NCBI GenBank assembly: GCA_964383665.1
Contig: CAYLHO010000003.1
Coordinates: 65,055 to 129,054, forward strand
DNA length: 64,000 bases
Direction of reading: 5' to 3'
Source: UMGS687 sp964383665
GTDB taxonomy: Bacteria; Bacillota; Clostridia; Christensenellales; UBA1242
How positions within the stretch are numbered: position 1 is the first letter of the stretch; each line of letters opens with the position of its first letter. Under the pieces are notes generated by a model. The model did no database searches and had not been told where the DNA came from. It saw nothing but the letters and a program-made list of their open reading frames with translations. The translations under genes and the position numbers were made by a program. Shown one piece after another: positions 9,201 through 16,916 of this stretch.

Positions 9201-9868
9201 GGAGTTGAGTTTGCGATTTCGGAAATTGTTGAGGTTATTGAAGTTATTGGAAGCATTAAAACAAAAATGAAAACAAAACCGCAAACTGTTCCAACGGCTG
9301 CTCCAAGCCATCTTTTTTTATTTTTCTTTTTAATAGGATTTGGAGCAACTGGAGTTTGAGGAACTCCCTCTTTTTCTGTTTTTTCTTTTTTTGCTTGTTT
9401 TGCAAGCTTTTTCGCTTTTCTTTCTTCTCTTCCTTCTTTGAGAGCGTATTTCGCCAATATAACATAAATTATGTAACTTATTAAGAGCATGATTGGAACA
9501 AGAATTAAGAAAACAACAATACTTATTATTGCAGCAGGAAGCCCTTCAACAATTTGCAATATTGAAGGCATATCTGTTGCGGCGGCGGCAATTTGCTCGT
9601 TGGAAAGAATAAGTGCTTTAAGTCCTTCTGGAATTGTTTGTGCAACTTCTCCATTAATTGTCCAGTTAAAACTTGAAATGTTGATGTTGGCAATTGCTGT
9701 TGAAATTGGTATTGTTATAAGCCCCGCAACAATTAAGAGAACAACAAGTGTTCCAAGACGCATCGAACTTTTAACAAGCCCGCGTTTTAAACCAACAAAG
9801 AAGCCTATGATTAAGGCAAGGAATAAAACAAAATAGGCAACAAGACTAAAAACAACGCTTAAATTCAT
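6290..9868 (-). CDS. Giant CvpA-like membrane protein of unknown function (1,192 aa)
   Basis: The first ~215 residues carry four predicted membrane segments (about 5-28, 38-58, 114-136, 190-212). The first pair, with GFFVGLKRGLVKSSMRLG between them, resembles the CvpA family. A Lys/Glu-rich cytoplasmic loop (about 143-187) separates segments 3 and 4. The remaining ~975 residues have no further membrane segment and would be extracytoplasmic; they are rich in Asn, Ser, Leu, Ile and Glu, look largely helical and match nothing I recognise. CvpA proteins are usually 160-200 residues, so this is a very large extension. Start: ATG after GGGAGG. It lies 13 bases before rsmH and 37 after the SHOCT gene, in one apparent transcription unit with division genes. 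Confidence 0.6.
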   Translation of the reverse strand: MNLSVVFSLVAYFVLFLALIIGFFVGLKRGLVKSSMRLGTLVVLLIVAGLITIPISTAIANINISSFNWTINGEVAQTIPEGLKALILSNEQIAAAATDMPSILQIVEGLPAAIISIVVFLILVPIMLLISYIIYVILAKYALKEGREERKAKKLAKQAKKEKTEKEGVPQTPVAPNPIKKKNKKRWLGAAVGTVCGFVFIFVLMLPITSITSTISEIANSTPVSVSADETSSTESTVESSQDLLRYYLGDEIISYIDGYSQSVAGKILTVGGLDDAIFDSITSVKVNNEKFCFRNDIYNAAKIYDDFVYIVDSIGKDGTYKNIDFEKVDGIIDRLFETGLFKALAPELIPYVVDYLYDMESFKDFEYNAEVTLILNGVIDNLDKAGTEYLKTLRSDFSNLIEIGQSACKVGLVDDLVGGKRDLSTFVKSLQAENYMLLNSLTKNLIDSSSFKTIVSNGTTAIFDIIEKELNNEVNLGEIDSTKIDWENLEPELNQLLKNVVDAYIILDSYDFDKISDDPKIIVSSEFSTLDFETLINLVGKELNLLKTSSLIKNQEINAYNEIVSYLSTTEFGTKFLDEQILKETNWETEFNGLKQSLVALKESGALNYALTTDSFNIDNFLSYLAKENSNHETYAKLTAQPIINSKLSIKPIKYLFEQFNNQIPNLKESIGDIKEIDLTTYNGLSENDKTQLLSVIEAAVVMSSKIGLENFKNETFETIFMLNDVTESTVNSTYVTNLLVPLSKVEITKETYNSVFKAIGDNDDFKTFISPSEASSSSFNWEEEFEKINMILTILEKENEGTSIKNLLFPTGEITNVEITNTTLSKSLNILSLPLIETMPENTCMKILVVSLYDSKLLKQSLVYLINTFNSLACDELSSSEKTYSVPEISLEDLSEHQKLQIVNVFNSATKAFDVLIKDEFSLETLTDDEIVKIGNFLNSLKENAYNYVNNSPSPLCSISADKTTIVNGGVFSSLYIAMIDYAKQTYDFSGDISYGTIEWINFLRTAKKLSELSGSDKTILDIISDKDSNLDVGETLGIIGVGTETTDKISSVQDSFENIDSSNPDSFDNLASNLDKIDSTDASEIENAVKQATGKDISGAVNMDAIANEKVVSSRISLLMKEQLSDENIEESLNELCNGAVVVLGQAVASGVVLQFNITGGSTTLCQQIENKTSNVEIQTLVKSLFGIN

Positions 9869-9905
9869 ATTTAAATCCTCCCATGATTAAAACTTATAGG
9901 GGAAA

Positions 9906-10571
9906 TTACTTATCGTCCTCTCCAATAAGTTTTTTCTTAATTTCATTATATTCTTTTTCTGAAACATCGCCATTATCTTTTAAAGCATTGAGATGTTTAA
10001 GTTTTGTAACAAGATCAACATTGCTGTTGTTATATTCCTTAAGTTCTGGGATAAATTTGTTTTGTTCTGTTGCTTTAGGAGCAAGTTTAATTCCTTTGCA
10101 ATAGGCAACATATCCAATAAATCTTAAAACAACAATTGCACAGGATAAAATTGTTAAAACAAAAGTGAAAATATCGAAAGAACCGTCAACGGAAGATAAA
10201 ATTAATCCTACAATTAGATATGCTAGAAATATAAATGAAGAAACCAAAAAGAATGTCATAGATTTCTTTTTCTTATAAAATTCTCCTGCTTCACGTCGCA
10301 TGAAAGCAATTGTTACGCTTCCATAAACAATAAGACAAATTGTTAAGATTGAAAGAACAACATAGATGGCATAGAAAGAGATTATAACTGTTCCAATTCC
10401 ACTTTCAGAATAGAACAAAGAAAAGAAACGTAAGATTGGAGTTAGAATGCCAAATCCAATTGAAAAATCACTTGACGAAAGGGAAATGTAAACAATTAAC
10501 CCAATTAAAGAAATTCCAAAAAGAATTTCAAGCGCGCCGGCAAGAATGTTAACAGTAACTCCTCTTCTCAT
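9906..10571 (-). CDS. Four-segment membrane protein with C-terminal SHOCT domain
   Basis: The 221-residue protein has about four hydrophobic segments (roughly 8-30, 59-85, 103-122, 128-155) and then a soluble tail. Its last ~35 residues (LKHLNALKDNGDVSEKEYNE followed by IKKKL) fit the SHOCT motif, a short helical domain usually found at protein ends and thought to mediate oligomerisation or binding. The start follows a strong GGAGGAG site. It is the first gene of the minus-strand run leading through the CvpA-like protein to rsmH, ftsL and the PBP. Function is unknown. Confidence 0.65.
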   Translation of the reverse strand: MRRGVTVNILAGALEILFGISLIGLIVYISLSSSDFSIGFGILTPILRFFSLFYSESGIGTVIISFYAIYVVLSILTICLIVYGSVTIAFMRREAGEFYKKKKSMTFFLVSSFIFLAYLIVGLILSSVDGSFDIFTFVLTILSCAIVVLRFIGYVAYCKGIKLAPKATEQNKFIPELKEYNNSNVDLVTKLKHLNALKDNGDVSEKEYNEIKKKLIGEDDK

Positions 10572-10595
10572 AAACTCCTCCCTTTAACTACTGAT

Positions 10596-10623
10596 ATTAT
10601 ATAATATTATTGACAGAAATCAA
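10596..10623 (-). promoter_or_regulatory. Promoter of the SHOCT/CvpA-like/rsmH run
   Basis: Minus-strand TTGATT (10618-10623), 16-base spacer and TATAAT (10596-10601), placing the transcript start near 10589, about 18 bases before the ATG and just ahead of GGAGGAG. Confidence 0.55.
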
Positions 10624-10687
10624 AGAAAAAATTTTTATTGACAAAAATTAGTTTCAAATTCCCATTGAATGGTGTTATATTAAAAAT

Positions 10688-11275
10688 ATGGCAATTGCAA
10701 CTCAAATTTTGTCAATTATTTTTAGACTTATAAGTCGCCTTCAAAAAACGAAAGGGAAGGCGTTAATTTTTGTTTGCTGCTCGTGTTTGGTTTCCGCAAT
10801 AACTTATTTCCTTCTTGGGCAAATTGCAGGAGCGTGTTTGCTTGCTGCTGGAATAATTCGAACAATTGTTTTCTTCTTATATGACCATTTTAAAGTTAAG
10901 CCGAATGTTGTTGTTTTAATTTGTTTTGAGATTTCCTTTATAATCATTTTGGGGTTAACGTGGCAAAGCGCAATTGACATTTTTATTCTTTTAAGTCTTG
11001 TTATTTTCACATTCGGAAGTTGGCAAGATAATATGTATGTTTTCAGAATTTCAACAGTTTCCGACAATATTGTTTGCATGATCTATGACGGACTTGTTGG
11101 CGCTTATGTAACAATTGTTGGAGATGTTATTTGCTTGATTGCTTCAATTTTCTCAATTGTTTATTATGATATTCTTAAAAGGTCGACTCCAATTTTTAAA
11201 AGACTTCTATATTACGTTAAGCCAAGAAAAAAGAGAAAACGTCTTAAAGCAAAACTTCACAAAAGACGCAAATAA
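10688..11275 (+). CDS. YgjV-family inner-membrane protein
   Basis: This is a 195-residue, highly hydrophobic protein with about five to six membrane segments and a very basic C-terminus (KPRKKRKRLKAKLHKRRK). The pattern of alternating short helices, with AAGIIRTIVFFLYDHFK near the middle, resembles the YgjV (Imp-YgjV) inner-membrane family, whose function is unknown. The gene is divergent from the SHOCT gene. No Shine-Dalgarno is visible; a TATATT hexamer ends 6 bases before the ATG, as for the other leaderless candidates here, but its -35 is poor. A terminator follows directly. Confidence 0.6.
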   Translation: MAIATQILSIIFRLISRLQKTKGKALIFVCCSCLVSAITYFLLGQIAGACLLAAGIIRTIVFFLYDHFKVKPNVVVLICFEISFIIILGLTWQSAIDIFILLSLVIFTFGSWQDNMYVFRISTVSDNIVCMIYDGLVGAYVTIVGDVICLIASIFSIVYYDILKRSTPIFKRLLYYVKPRKKRKRLKAKLHKRRK

Positions 11276-11276
11276 T

Positions 11277-11303
11277 AAAAAAACCGCAAATTTGCGGTTT
11301 TTA
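11277..11303. terminator. Bidirectional terminator between the YgjV-like and lipoprotein genes
   Basis: Perfect self-complementary AAACCGCAAATTTGCGGTTT (11281-11300), with A/T tracts on both sides, between convergent stops at 11275 and 11317. Confidence 0.87.
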
Positions 11304-11316
11304 TTTTAATTAAATT

Positions 11317-12096
11317 TTATGCGTTTGCTGGAACAGCGAAATCGGCAGGAAGCGTTGAAATTCCAAAAATTGAGCTTGGAGCTTTTGAACTTTCAACTGT
11401 TTTTGTTGTGTAAGCAGTTATAGTTGCTGTGTTGGTTGTTTTGTCATAGCTATAACCAACTTTAACTTGAACTGTTTTATAAATTGACCCAACTTTTGTT
11501 GATGTTTGGAAAGCGAAGTCGTTTCCAACTTTAACAACTTCAACTGTTTGAGATGCTTTTCCTGCAAGTTGAACGTCAAGTTTGAAGTTTGTTCCTTCAT
11601 CATTTTTTTCGATAACAATTGAAGAATTTTGGCTTGAATCTTTTGCGTTCACATAAGAAATGTTAATTTTGTTTTTGGAGCAATCAACGTTAATTGAATA
11701 ATCGTTTTTAACTGAAATTTTAAATGAATTTCCGTTTTTCTCAAGCGTCAATCCAACTTGATTTAAGTATGTTTCAACATTAATCCCAAGTTCTTTTGCA
11801 AGTTCTTTCGCATCTTCATAGATTTTGTCGAACGAATCAACTGTTGTTTGGATCATTTCCATAGTTGACTTAAGTCCTGTTATTGCAACTTTAATTTCTA
11901 ATGTTGCTTCAAGAGTTTCGCTGTCGGTTGTTTCTGCTTCTGCTTTATTGTTTAATGCAGTTGAAACCGCTTCCATTTCTTGAACATCCTCTTGAGCGGC
12001 GTTCATTGTGTAGTCATTGTTTCCGCATGCTGCAAAAACAAGCGCGCATGGAACAAGGACAAGGCCTAACGCTAAAATTTTAAAAAACTTTTTCAT
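11317..12096 (-). CDS. Predicted lipoprotein, function unknown (259 aa)
   Basis: The start is the ATG at 12096, which follows AAGGAGG with ideal spacing and opens a lipoprotein signal peptide (MKKFFKILALGLVLVPCALV then FAACGNN). The Cys of AAC would be lipidated and the rest exported. The mature part is polar and Thr/Ser/Lys-rich, predicted to be mostly beta strand, with one internal region (about 60-120) of helical character. No family is recognised. It is monocistronic: a terminator follows and a promoter lies 30 bases upstream. Confidence 0.75.
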   Translation of the reverse strand: MKKFFKILALGLVLVPCALVFAACGNNDYTMNAAQEDVQEMEAVSTALNNKAEAETTDSETLEATLEIKVAITGLKSTMEMIQTTVDSFDKIYEDAKELAKELGINVETYLNQVGLTLEKNGNSFKISVKNDYSINVDCSKNKINISYVNAKDSSQNSSIVIEKNDEGTNFKLDVQLAGKASQTVEVVKVGNDFAFQTSTKVGSIYKTVQVKVGYSYDKTTNTATITAYTTKTVESSKAPSSIFGISTLPADFAVPANA

Positions 12097-12105
12097 ATAA
12101 CCTCC

Positions 12106-12119
12106 TTGGAATACATTCC
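12106..12119 (-). promoter_or_regulatory. Inverted repeat at the transcript start of the lipoprotein gene
   Basis: TGGAATACATTCCA, a 6-bp perfect inverted repeat with a 2-base centre, spans roughly +1 to +14 of the predicted mRNA and abuts the AAGGAGG ribosome site. It could be a repressor operator or a 5' stabilising hairpin. Confidence 0.4.
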
Positions 12120-12125
12120 ATAAAT

Positions 12126-12154
12126 AGTTTATCATGTAACTTTCAATTTTTCAA
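12126..12154 (-). promoter_or_regulatory. Promoter of the 259-aa lipoprotein gene
   Basis: Minus-strand TTGAAA (12149-12154), 17-base spacer, TAAACT (12126-12131), with an extended TG one base upstream of the -10. Confidence 0.55.
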
Positions 12155-12240
12155 AACGAATTGAATAACTTTAATAATGAGAAAAATGTTAAATAAAAAT
12201 TGTTCTTGTCTTAAAATGAAAGCGTGTTTTTATTTAAATA

Positions 12241-12269
12241 TTGACTTGGAACAGAGAAGATTATATAAT
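12241..12269 (+). promoter_or_regulatory. Promoter of the leucine-rich-repeat gene (leaderless candidate)
   Basis: TTGACT (12241-12246), 17-base spacer, TATAAT (12264-12269). The -10 ends 8 bases before the ATG at 12278, and no Shine-Dalgarno lies between them. Confidence 0.65.
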
Positions 12270-12277
12270 AATTATAT

Positions 12278-15112
12278 ATGAAAAAAGAGAAAGGTTGTTT
12301 AGTGCTGGTTTCGCAAAGGGATATGGAACTTTTAAGAACAGATCCTAATCTTTTTTGGGAAGGTGTTACGTCAATTGGTGAACACGCATTCGAAAGCATA
12401 ACTTTTCCCGATGAACTTATAATTCCAAATTCCGTTAAAGAAATTAAAGATTGGGCTTTTGCAGATTCTTTTTTAAAAAAAGTTACTTTGCCAGGTAAAT
12501 TGGAAAAACTTGGGTCGGAAACATTCTATGAAGCAAGCGAACTTGAAGAAATTATAATTCAAGAAGGTGTTGAAAGCCTTCCAAAAAATTTTTGTTCAAA
12601 TTGTGAGCGTTTAAAGAAAGTTGTTTTACCAAGAAGTTTAAAAGAACTTGGCGAAAGGGCATTTAAATCATGCAACAAGATTGAAGAAATCGACTTAAGT
12701 AATGTTGAAAAAATTGGAGAAAGTTGTTTTGACTCTTGTAAAAAACTGAAAAACGTTGTGTTGTCAAAAAACTTGCAATCGATTGGAGAATATTCATTCT
12801 ATTTTTGCAAAAGACTTGAGAAAGTTGTTATTGACGGAATTGATGAAATTCCAAATGGTGCTTTTTCGGGCTGTAAAGAACTTAAAGAAATAATTTTTAA
12901 TAAACCTGTTAAAAAAATTGGTGTTTTTGCCTTTAAATTAAATGAAAAATTAACCGAGATTAATTTGCCAGAAGGGCTTGAAAAAATTGAGCTAGGAGCA
13001 TTTCAAGAATCAAGCCAACTTAAAAAAGTTGCGCTTCCAAATGGATTAAAGGAAATTGGTAATTATGCTTTTAAAGATTGTTTAAGCCTTGAAGAAGTGA
13101 TTATTCCAGACACTGTTGAAACAATTGGAGATTCTGCCTATGAGGAATCTGGAGTTGTTAAAGTTACGCTTCCAAAAAGCTTAAAAGTTATTCCCGATGG
13201 TTGTTTTGAAAAAACAAAGAAACTTAAAGAAGTTGTTGCTTTTGAAGGGTTAAAAGAAATTTGCGAAGCGGCGTTTTACGGAAGCGGAATTGAAAATTTC
13301 AACATGCCAAACAGTGTTGAGAAACTTGGGGACGGTGCTTTTAGATATTGCTTAAAACTTAAGAACATCAATCTTTCAAAAAACTTGAAAGAACTTCCGG
13401 CGGCGGCATTTAGCGAATGCAGGGCACTTGAACAAATTGAAATTCCTGAAAGTGTTGAAACGGTTGGATCAAAGTTATTTTTAAATTGCAATTCTCTTGT
13501 TAAGGCAGACTTACCAAACAGCGTTAAGGAAATTGGAACAAGAATTTATGCAAATTGCTTTTCGCTTAAAGAAGTTAATCTTCCAAACAAAATAACAGAG
13601 ATAAGTGATTTTATGTTCGCTTCAAGCGGACTTGAAAAACTTAAGATTGGGAACAACATTAAAGAGATGGGAGAAGACTGTCTTTCAATGTGCAACGATC
13701 TTAAGGAACTCACAATCCCATTAAGCTTGGAAAAAATGAATTCGGTTTCAATGCCGAACGAGGTTAAAACTTTTGTTGAATGCAGAAATGGAAAAGTTGA
13801 AATGCCAAACGAAATCTTTGTTCAAAGTTTGGGCAAGGAAAATCTTAATTCAATTCGCGAATTTGCATCAAAAAAAATTGAAAGAAAAAAATTCTTTATG
13901 CCTTCGCAACAAGTTTGGTTAAACACTCCAAAAGATCTTGTTGAAAACTTCTACACATATTCAAAAGATTGGGCAAGGTTAATAAACAAGTTTGCAAATT
14001 CTGTTGATAAAACACCAAGCGAGATTAACGAAGAATCAAAAGCTGATTTCTTTAAACTTTGTTTGGTTAGCGGAATTTTTTCAAATTCCAAGTTTGAAAG
14101 AGAAAAAGCGAATGAATTTATTGAAACAAAAATTATAGGGCGCTTTTCGGAAGCTAAAATCCACGAAAGATTTAATGGGCTGAAAACAGTTGAAAATGGA
14201 TATAACCCATTTTTTGCAAAGTTTTTGATAAGAAATTTTGACGATAACTTTCTTAAAATTGAAATTGGAACAGACAGTTATGCAAATTATATTGCCGAGG
14301 CGTATAACAGGTTTAATCAAATTGAGGAAGCATTTGGAATTAACTCAAGAAAACGTGTTAATCAACTAAATTCCAAAAATGTTATTGAATTTTTGTTTTT
14401 AAAAAAATATAACTATAAAAAGGGAACTTCAGAGGAAAAACTTGCAAATCTTTGCGGAATGTATGGTTACTCCGTTGAAGGTTTTGAAAAACTTAAATCT
14501 TGGGTTCATGAGGGCGAAAAGATTAAGGCAGAGGGAATTGAAAACCTTTTCTGCAAACCTGATTATATTACAAGCAAAGATGTTGTGACATATGAATTTC
14601 TTGAAAAAGGCGACCCAGTTGGCGCTGTTCTTGGGAACATAACGAATTGCTGCCAAAAACTTGACGGCGCTGGAGAAAGTTGTTGTAAACATGGATTAAC
14701 AAATCCAAACGGCGGTTTTATTGTTTTCAAACTAAATGATAAAATTGTTGGGCAAAGTTGGGTTTGGTTTAATGAGAATGGGCAAAAAGTTTGCCTTGAT
14801 AACGTTGAAGTTCCTCATGCCCATGAGAAAATTGTTTTAAATGATGAAGTTAGGTTTAACGATTGTTTAAAACGCGTTAGACAAGGGTTTGTTGACGGAA
14901 TGAAAGAACGCAATCGAAAAGTTATATATGTAACGATGGGTGTTGGATTTAATGATGTTATATCAGTTGCAGAAAAGGAATTCAAAACAACAAAAGTTGT
15001 TTGCGCTCTTGCGCAGCCTGCTGTTCAAACGGACAAAATGGTTTTTGACAACATTTTTGGAGGTGCTCCAACATCATACACCGACATAACCGGCGGCGAA
15101 CTTGTTTTATAA
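12278..15112 (+). CDS. BspA-type leucine-rich-repeat protein with Cys-containing C-terminal domain (944 aa)
   Basis: Residues about 25-500 hold roughly 20 tandem repeats of the LRR_5/BspA type (KIGESCF, EIGNYAF, ELPAAAF and similar, about 23 residues each). Residues ~515-760 are helical and unassigned. The C-terminal ~180 residues contain TNCCQ (789-793), a second CC pair at ESCCKHG, GGFIVFKLND, GQSWVWFNENG and CLDNVE. That order (acceptor-like Cys motif, then strands of the form GxxVxQSWVW) recalls a GNAT-like domain seen at the ends of some plasmid and phage proteins, but this is recollection only. There is no signal peptide or membrane segment, so unlike most BspA proteins it is probably cytoplasmic. 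It is transcribed alone. Role unknown. Confidence 0.7.
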   Translation: MKKEKGCLVLVSQRDMELLRTDPNLFWEGVTSIGEHAFESITFPDELIIPNSVKEIKDWAFADSFLKKVTLPGKLEKLGSETFYEASELEEIIIQEGVESLPKNFCSNCERLKKVVLPRSLKELGERAFKSCNKIEEIDLSNVEKIGESCFDSCKKLKNVVLSKNLQSIGEYSFYFCKRLEKVVIDGIDEIPNGAFSGCKELKEIIFNKPVKKIGVFAFKLNEKLTEINLPEGLEKIELGAFQESSQLKKVALPNGLKEIGNYAFKDCLSLEEVIIPDTVETIGDSAYEESGVVKVTLPKSLKVIPDGCFEKTKKLKEVVAFEGLKEICEAAFYGSGIENFNMPNSVEKLGDGAFRYCLKLKNINLSKNLKELPAAAFSECRALEQIEIPESVETVGSKLFLNCNSLVKADLPNSVKEIGTRIYANCFSLKEVNLPNKITEISDFMFASSGLEKLKIGNNIKEMGEDCLSMCNDLKELTIPLSLEKMNSVSMPNEVKTFVECRNGKVEMPNEIFVQSLGKENLNSIREFASKKIERKKFFMPSQQVWLNTPKDLVENFYTYSKDWARLINKFANSVDKTPSEINEESKADFFKLCLVSGIFSNSKFEREKANEFIETKIIGRFSEAKIHERFNGLKTVENGYNPFFAKFLIRNFDDNFLKIEIGTDSYANYIAEAYNRFNQIEEAFGINSRKRVNQLNSKNVIEFLFLKKYNYKKGTSEEKLANLCGMYGYSVEGFEKLKSWVHEGEKIKAEGIENLFCKPDYITSKDVVTYEFLEKGDPVGAVLGNITNCCQKLDGAGESCCKHGLTNPNGGFIVFKLNDKIVGQSWVWFNENGQKVCLDNVEVPHAHEKIVLNDEVRFNDCLKRVRQGFVDGMKERNRKVIYVTMGVGFNDVISVAEKEFKTTKVVCALAQPAVQTDKMVFDNIFGGAPTSYTDITGGELVL

Positions 15113-15115
15113 AAG

Positions 15116-15150
15116 AAAAAACACCTTAACTTGGTTTAGGTGTTTTTTTG
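15116..15150 (+). terminator. Terminator of the leucine-rich-repeat gene
   Basis: Stem AACACCT/AGGTGTT with partly paired inner bases (15119-15143), followed by T7, immediately after the stop at 15112. Confidence 0.8.
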
Positions 15151-15152
15151 TT

Positions 15153-15186
15153 AAAAAAAGTTGAGAAATTGATCTCAACTTTTTAA
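15153..15186 (-). terminator. Terminator of rpsB-tsf
   Basis: 12-bp stem AAAAAGTTGAGA/TCTCAACTTTTT (15155-15166 and 15173-15184) with a T tract on the minus strand, just beyond the tsf stop at 15208. Confidence 0.85.
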
Positions 15187-15207
15187 TGTATTAATTTTTA
15201 ACAAAAA

Positions 15208-15852
15208 CTATTTGCTCATTTTTGCAACTTCTTCTGCCAAGTTGTCAACGCGTTTTTCAAGTCCTTCGCCCATTTCATAACGAGTGAAACGACGAACAGA
15301 AATTTTTTCTCCAATTGAAAGAATTGCTTCGTTGATAATTTGAGAAACTGTTTTGCTGCTGTCTTTAACGAAATCTTGGTCTAAAAGACAAACGTCTTTA
15401 TAGTATTTTTTGATTCTTCCTTCAACCATTTTTTCGATAACAGCTTCTGGTTTTCCTTCGTTCAAAGCTTGTGCTCTTAAAATTTCTTTTTCAGAATCTA
15501 AAGCATCGGTTGGAACTTCGGCTTCTGTTACATAAAGAGGTTTAGCAGCAGCAATTTGCATTGCAATATCTTTAACTAAATTTTGGAAAGCATCGCTTTT
15601 TGCAACGAAGTCTGTTTCGCAGTTAACTTCAACCAAAACGCCAATTTTTCCGCCCATGTGGATATATGAACTAACAACTCCTTCAGCGGCAATTCTGTCG
15701 GCTTTTTTAGCAGCGGCAGCCATTCCTTTTTCACGAAGGAACTTAATTGCTTCGTCGAAATTTCCATTTGTTTCGGTTAATGCTTTTTTGCAGTCCATCA
15801 TTCCTGCGCCTGTTGTTGCTCTAAGTTTTGAAACGTCTTGTGCTGTGAACAT
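15208..15852 (-). CDS. tsf: Elongation factor Ts
   Basis: EF-Ts exchanges GDP for GTP on EF-Tu. The 214-residue protein begins MFTAQDVSKLRATTGAGMMD and has the signature TGAGMMDCKKAL and VNCETDFVAK, the core that contacts EF-Tu. At 214 residues it is the short form, with one core subdomain reduced relative to the ~290-residue enteric protein. It starts after GAGGAGGAA and only 3 bases after the rpsB stop, so the two are translated from one message and end at a shared terminator. Confidence 0.96.
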   Translation of the reverse strand: MFTAQDVSKLRATTGAGMMDCKKALTETNGNFDEAIKFLREKGMAAAAKKADRIAAEGVVSSYIHMGGKIGVLVEVNCETDFVAKSDAFQNLVKDIAMQIAAAKPLYVTEAEVPTDALDSEKEILRAQALNEGKPEAVIEKMVEGRIKKYYKDVCLLDQDFVKDSSKTVSQIINEAILSIGEKISVRRFTRYEMGEGLEKRVDNLAEEVAKMSK

Positions 15853-15855
15853 AGA

Positions 15856-16779
15856 TTATTCCTCCTCTTTAACTTCTGCTTTTTTTGAAGCTCTTTTTGG
15901 CTTTTCAGCTGGCTCTTCTTTAACCTCTTCTTGAGCTTCTTCTTTAACTTCTTCAGTTACTTTTTTAGCTCTTGGTTTCTTATGAGGTTTTTCTTCTTCA
16001 GGAGCAGCTTCTGCTTCTTCAACTGTTGGTTTGCTTTCAGCAAGTGCTGCTGCAAGATCAACTGGTTCTTCGTCTTCTTTTTCTTCTTTGAAAGAAACGC
16101 CTTCTTTTGCTTCGATAACAGCGTCTGCAATTGCAGAAGCGATAAGTTTAACTGAACGAATTGCATCGTCGTTTCCTGGAATTACATAGTCAATTCCCGA
16201 TGGATCGCAGTTTGTGTCAACAAGTCCAACAAGTGGAATGTGCATCTTAATTGCTTCGTGAACGCAAATGTGTTCTTTTGAAGGGTCAACAACGAAAATT
16301 ACACCTGGCATTTCTCTCATTTCTTTAATTCCGCCAAGGTTTGTTTCCAACTTGTCTCTCTCTGCTTTAAGGATTGCAACTTCCTTTTTAGGCAAAAGTT
16401 CGAATTCCCCAACTTTTTCCATTTGATTTAATTTGTTAAGTCTGTCAATTCTTGTTCTGATTGTTCTGAAGTTTGTTAAGCAACCTCCAAGCCATCTTGA
16501 ATTAACATAATACATTCCGCATCTTTCTGCTTCTTCTTTAATTGCTTCAGCAGCTTGTTTTTTTGTTCCTACGAAAAGAACGCTTTTTCCCGATGCAACA
16601 ACATCTCTAACGAAAAGATATGCTTTGTCAACGAGTTCTGATGTTTGTTCTAGATTAAGGATATGAATATCATTTCTTGCGGTGAAAATGTATTTTTTCA
16701 TTTTAGGATTCCATTTTCTTGTTTGGTGACCAAAATGAACACCTGCCTCTAGAAGTTGTTTCATTGAAATAACCGACAT
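15856..16779 (-). CDS. rpsB: 30S ribosomal protein S2 with charged C-terminal tail
   Basis: S2 binds late in 30S assembly and holds S1-type factors. The 307-residue protein begins MSVISMKQLLEAGVHFGHQT, the invariant S2 opening, and carries the usual core to about residue 235. The last ~70 residues are a low-complexity Glu/Lys/Ala/Pro tail that ordinary S2 (about 230-260 residues) lacks. A strong AAGGAGG site precedes the ATG. The gene heads the rpsB-tsf operon behind a ~130-base leader. Confidence 0.95.
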   Translation of the reverse strand: MSVISMKQLLEAGVHFGHQTRKWNPKMKKYIFTARNDIHILNLEQTSELVDKAYLFVRDVVASGKSVLFVGTKKQAAEAIKEEAERCGMYYVNSRWLGGCLTNFRTIRTRIDRLNKLNQMEKVGEFELLPKKEVAILKAERDKLETNLGGIKEMREMPGVIFVVDPSKEHICVHEAIKMHIPLVGLVDTNCDPSGIDYVIPGNDDAIRSVKLIASAIADAVIEAKEGVSFKEEKEDEEPVDLAAALAESKPTVEEAEAAPEEEKPHKKPRAKKVTEEVKEEAQEEVKEEPAEKPKRASKKAEVKEEE

Positions 16780-16910
16780 TTATTTTTCCTCCTTGTTTTT
16801 AGTCTTCCCCAAGTCTTCAGTGCTCCGCTGGCAACCAAAAATCATGAGAGAAAGTTTTTGGCAACGGCCATGCGAATGGAACATGAGTGTTTATTTGTCA
16901 ATGAACTGAC
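16780..16910 (-). promoter_or_regulatory. rpsB 5' leader RNA, probable S2 autoregulatory element
   Basis: The ~130-base untranslated leader between the promoter and rpsB is more GC-rich than other intergenic DNA. It can form GTCA/TGAC (near 16909-16890), a 7-bp stem CCAAAAA/TTTTTGG (about 16857-16831), and repeats GTTGCC on both sides of that stem. Leaders that bind the encoded protein are common for rpsB, so feedback by S2 is a reasonable inference. I do not recognise a named Rfam family. Confidence 0.5.
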
Positions 16911-16916
16911 TTAAGA

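Noticed and set aside
10638..10687. TTGACA at 10638 as the -35 of the YgjV-like gene
   Set aside because: The nearest -10 (10676-10681) leaves a 32-base spacer, too long for a sigma-A promoter; the position 17 bases upstream of the -10 holds only a poor match.
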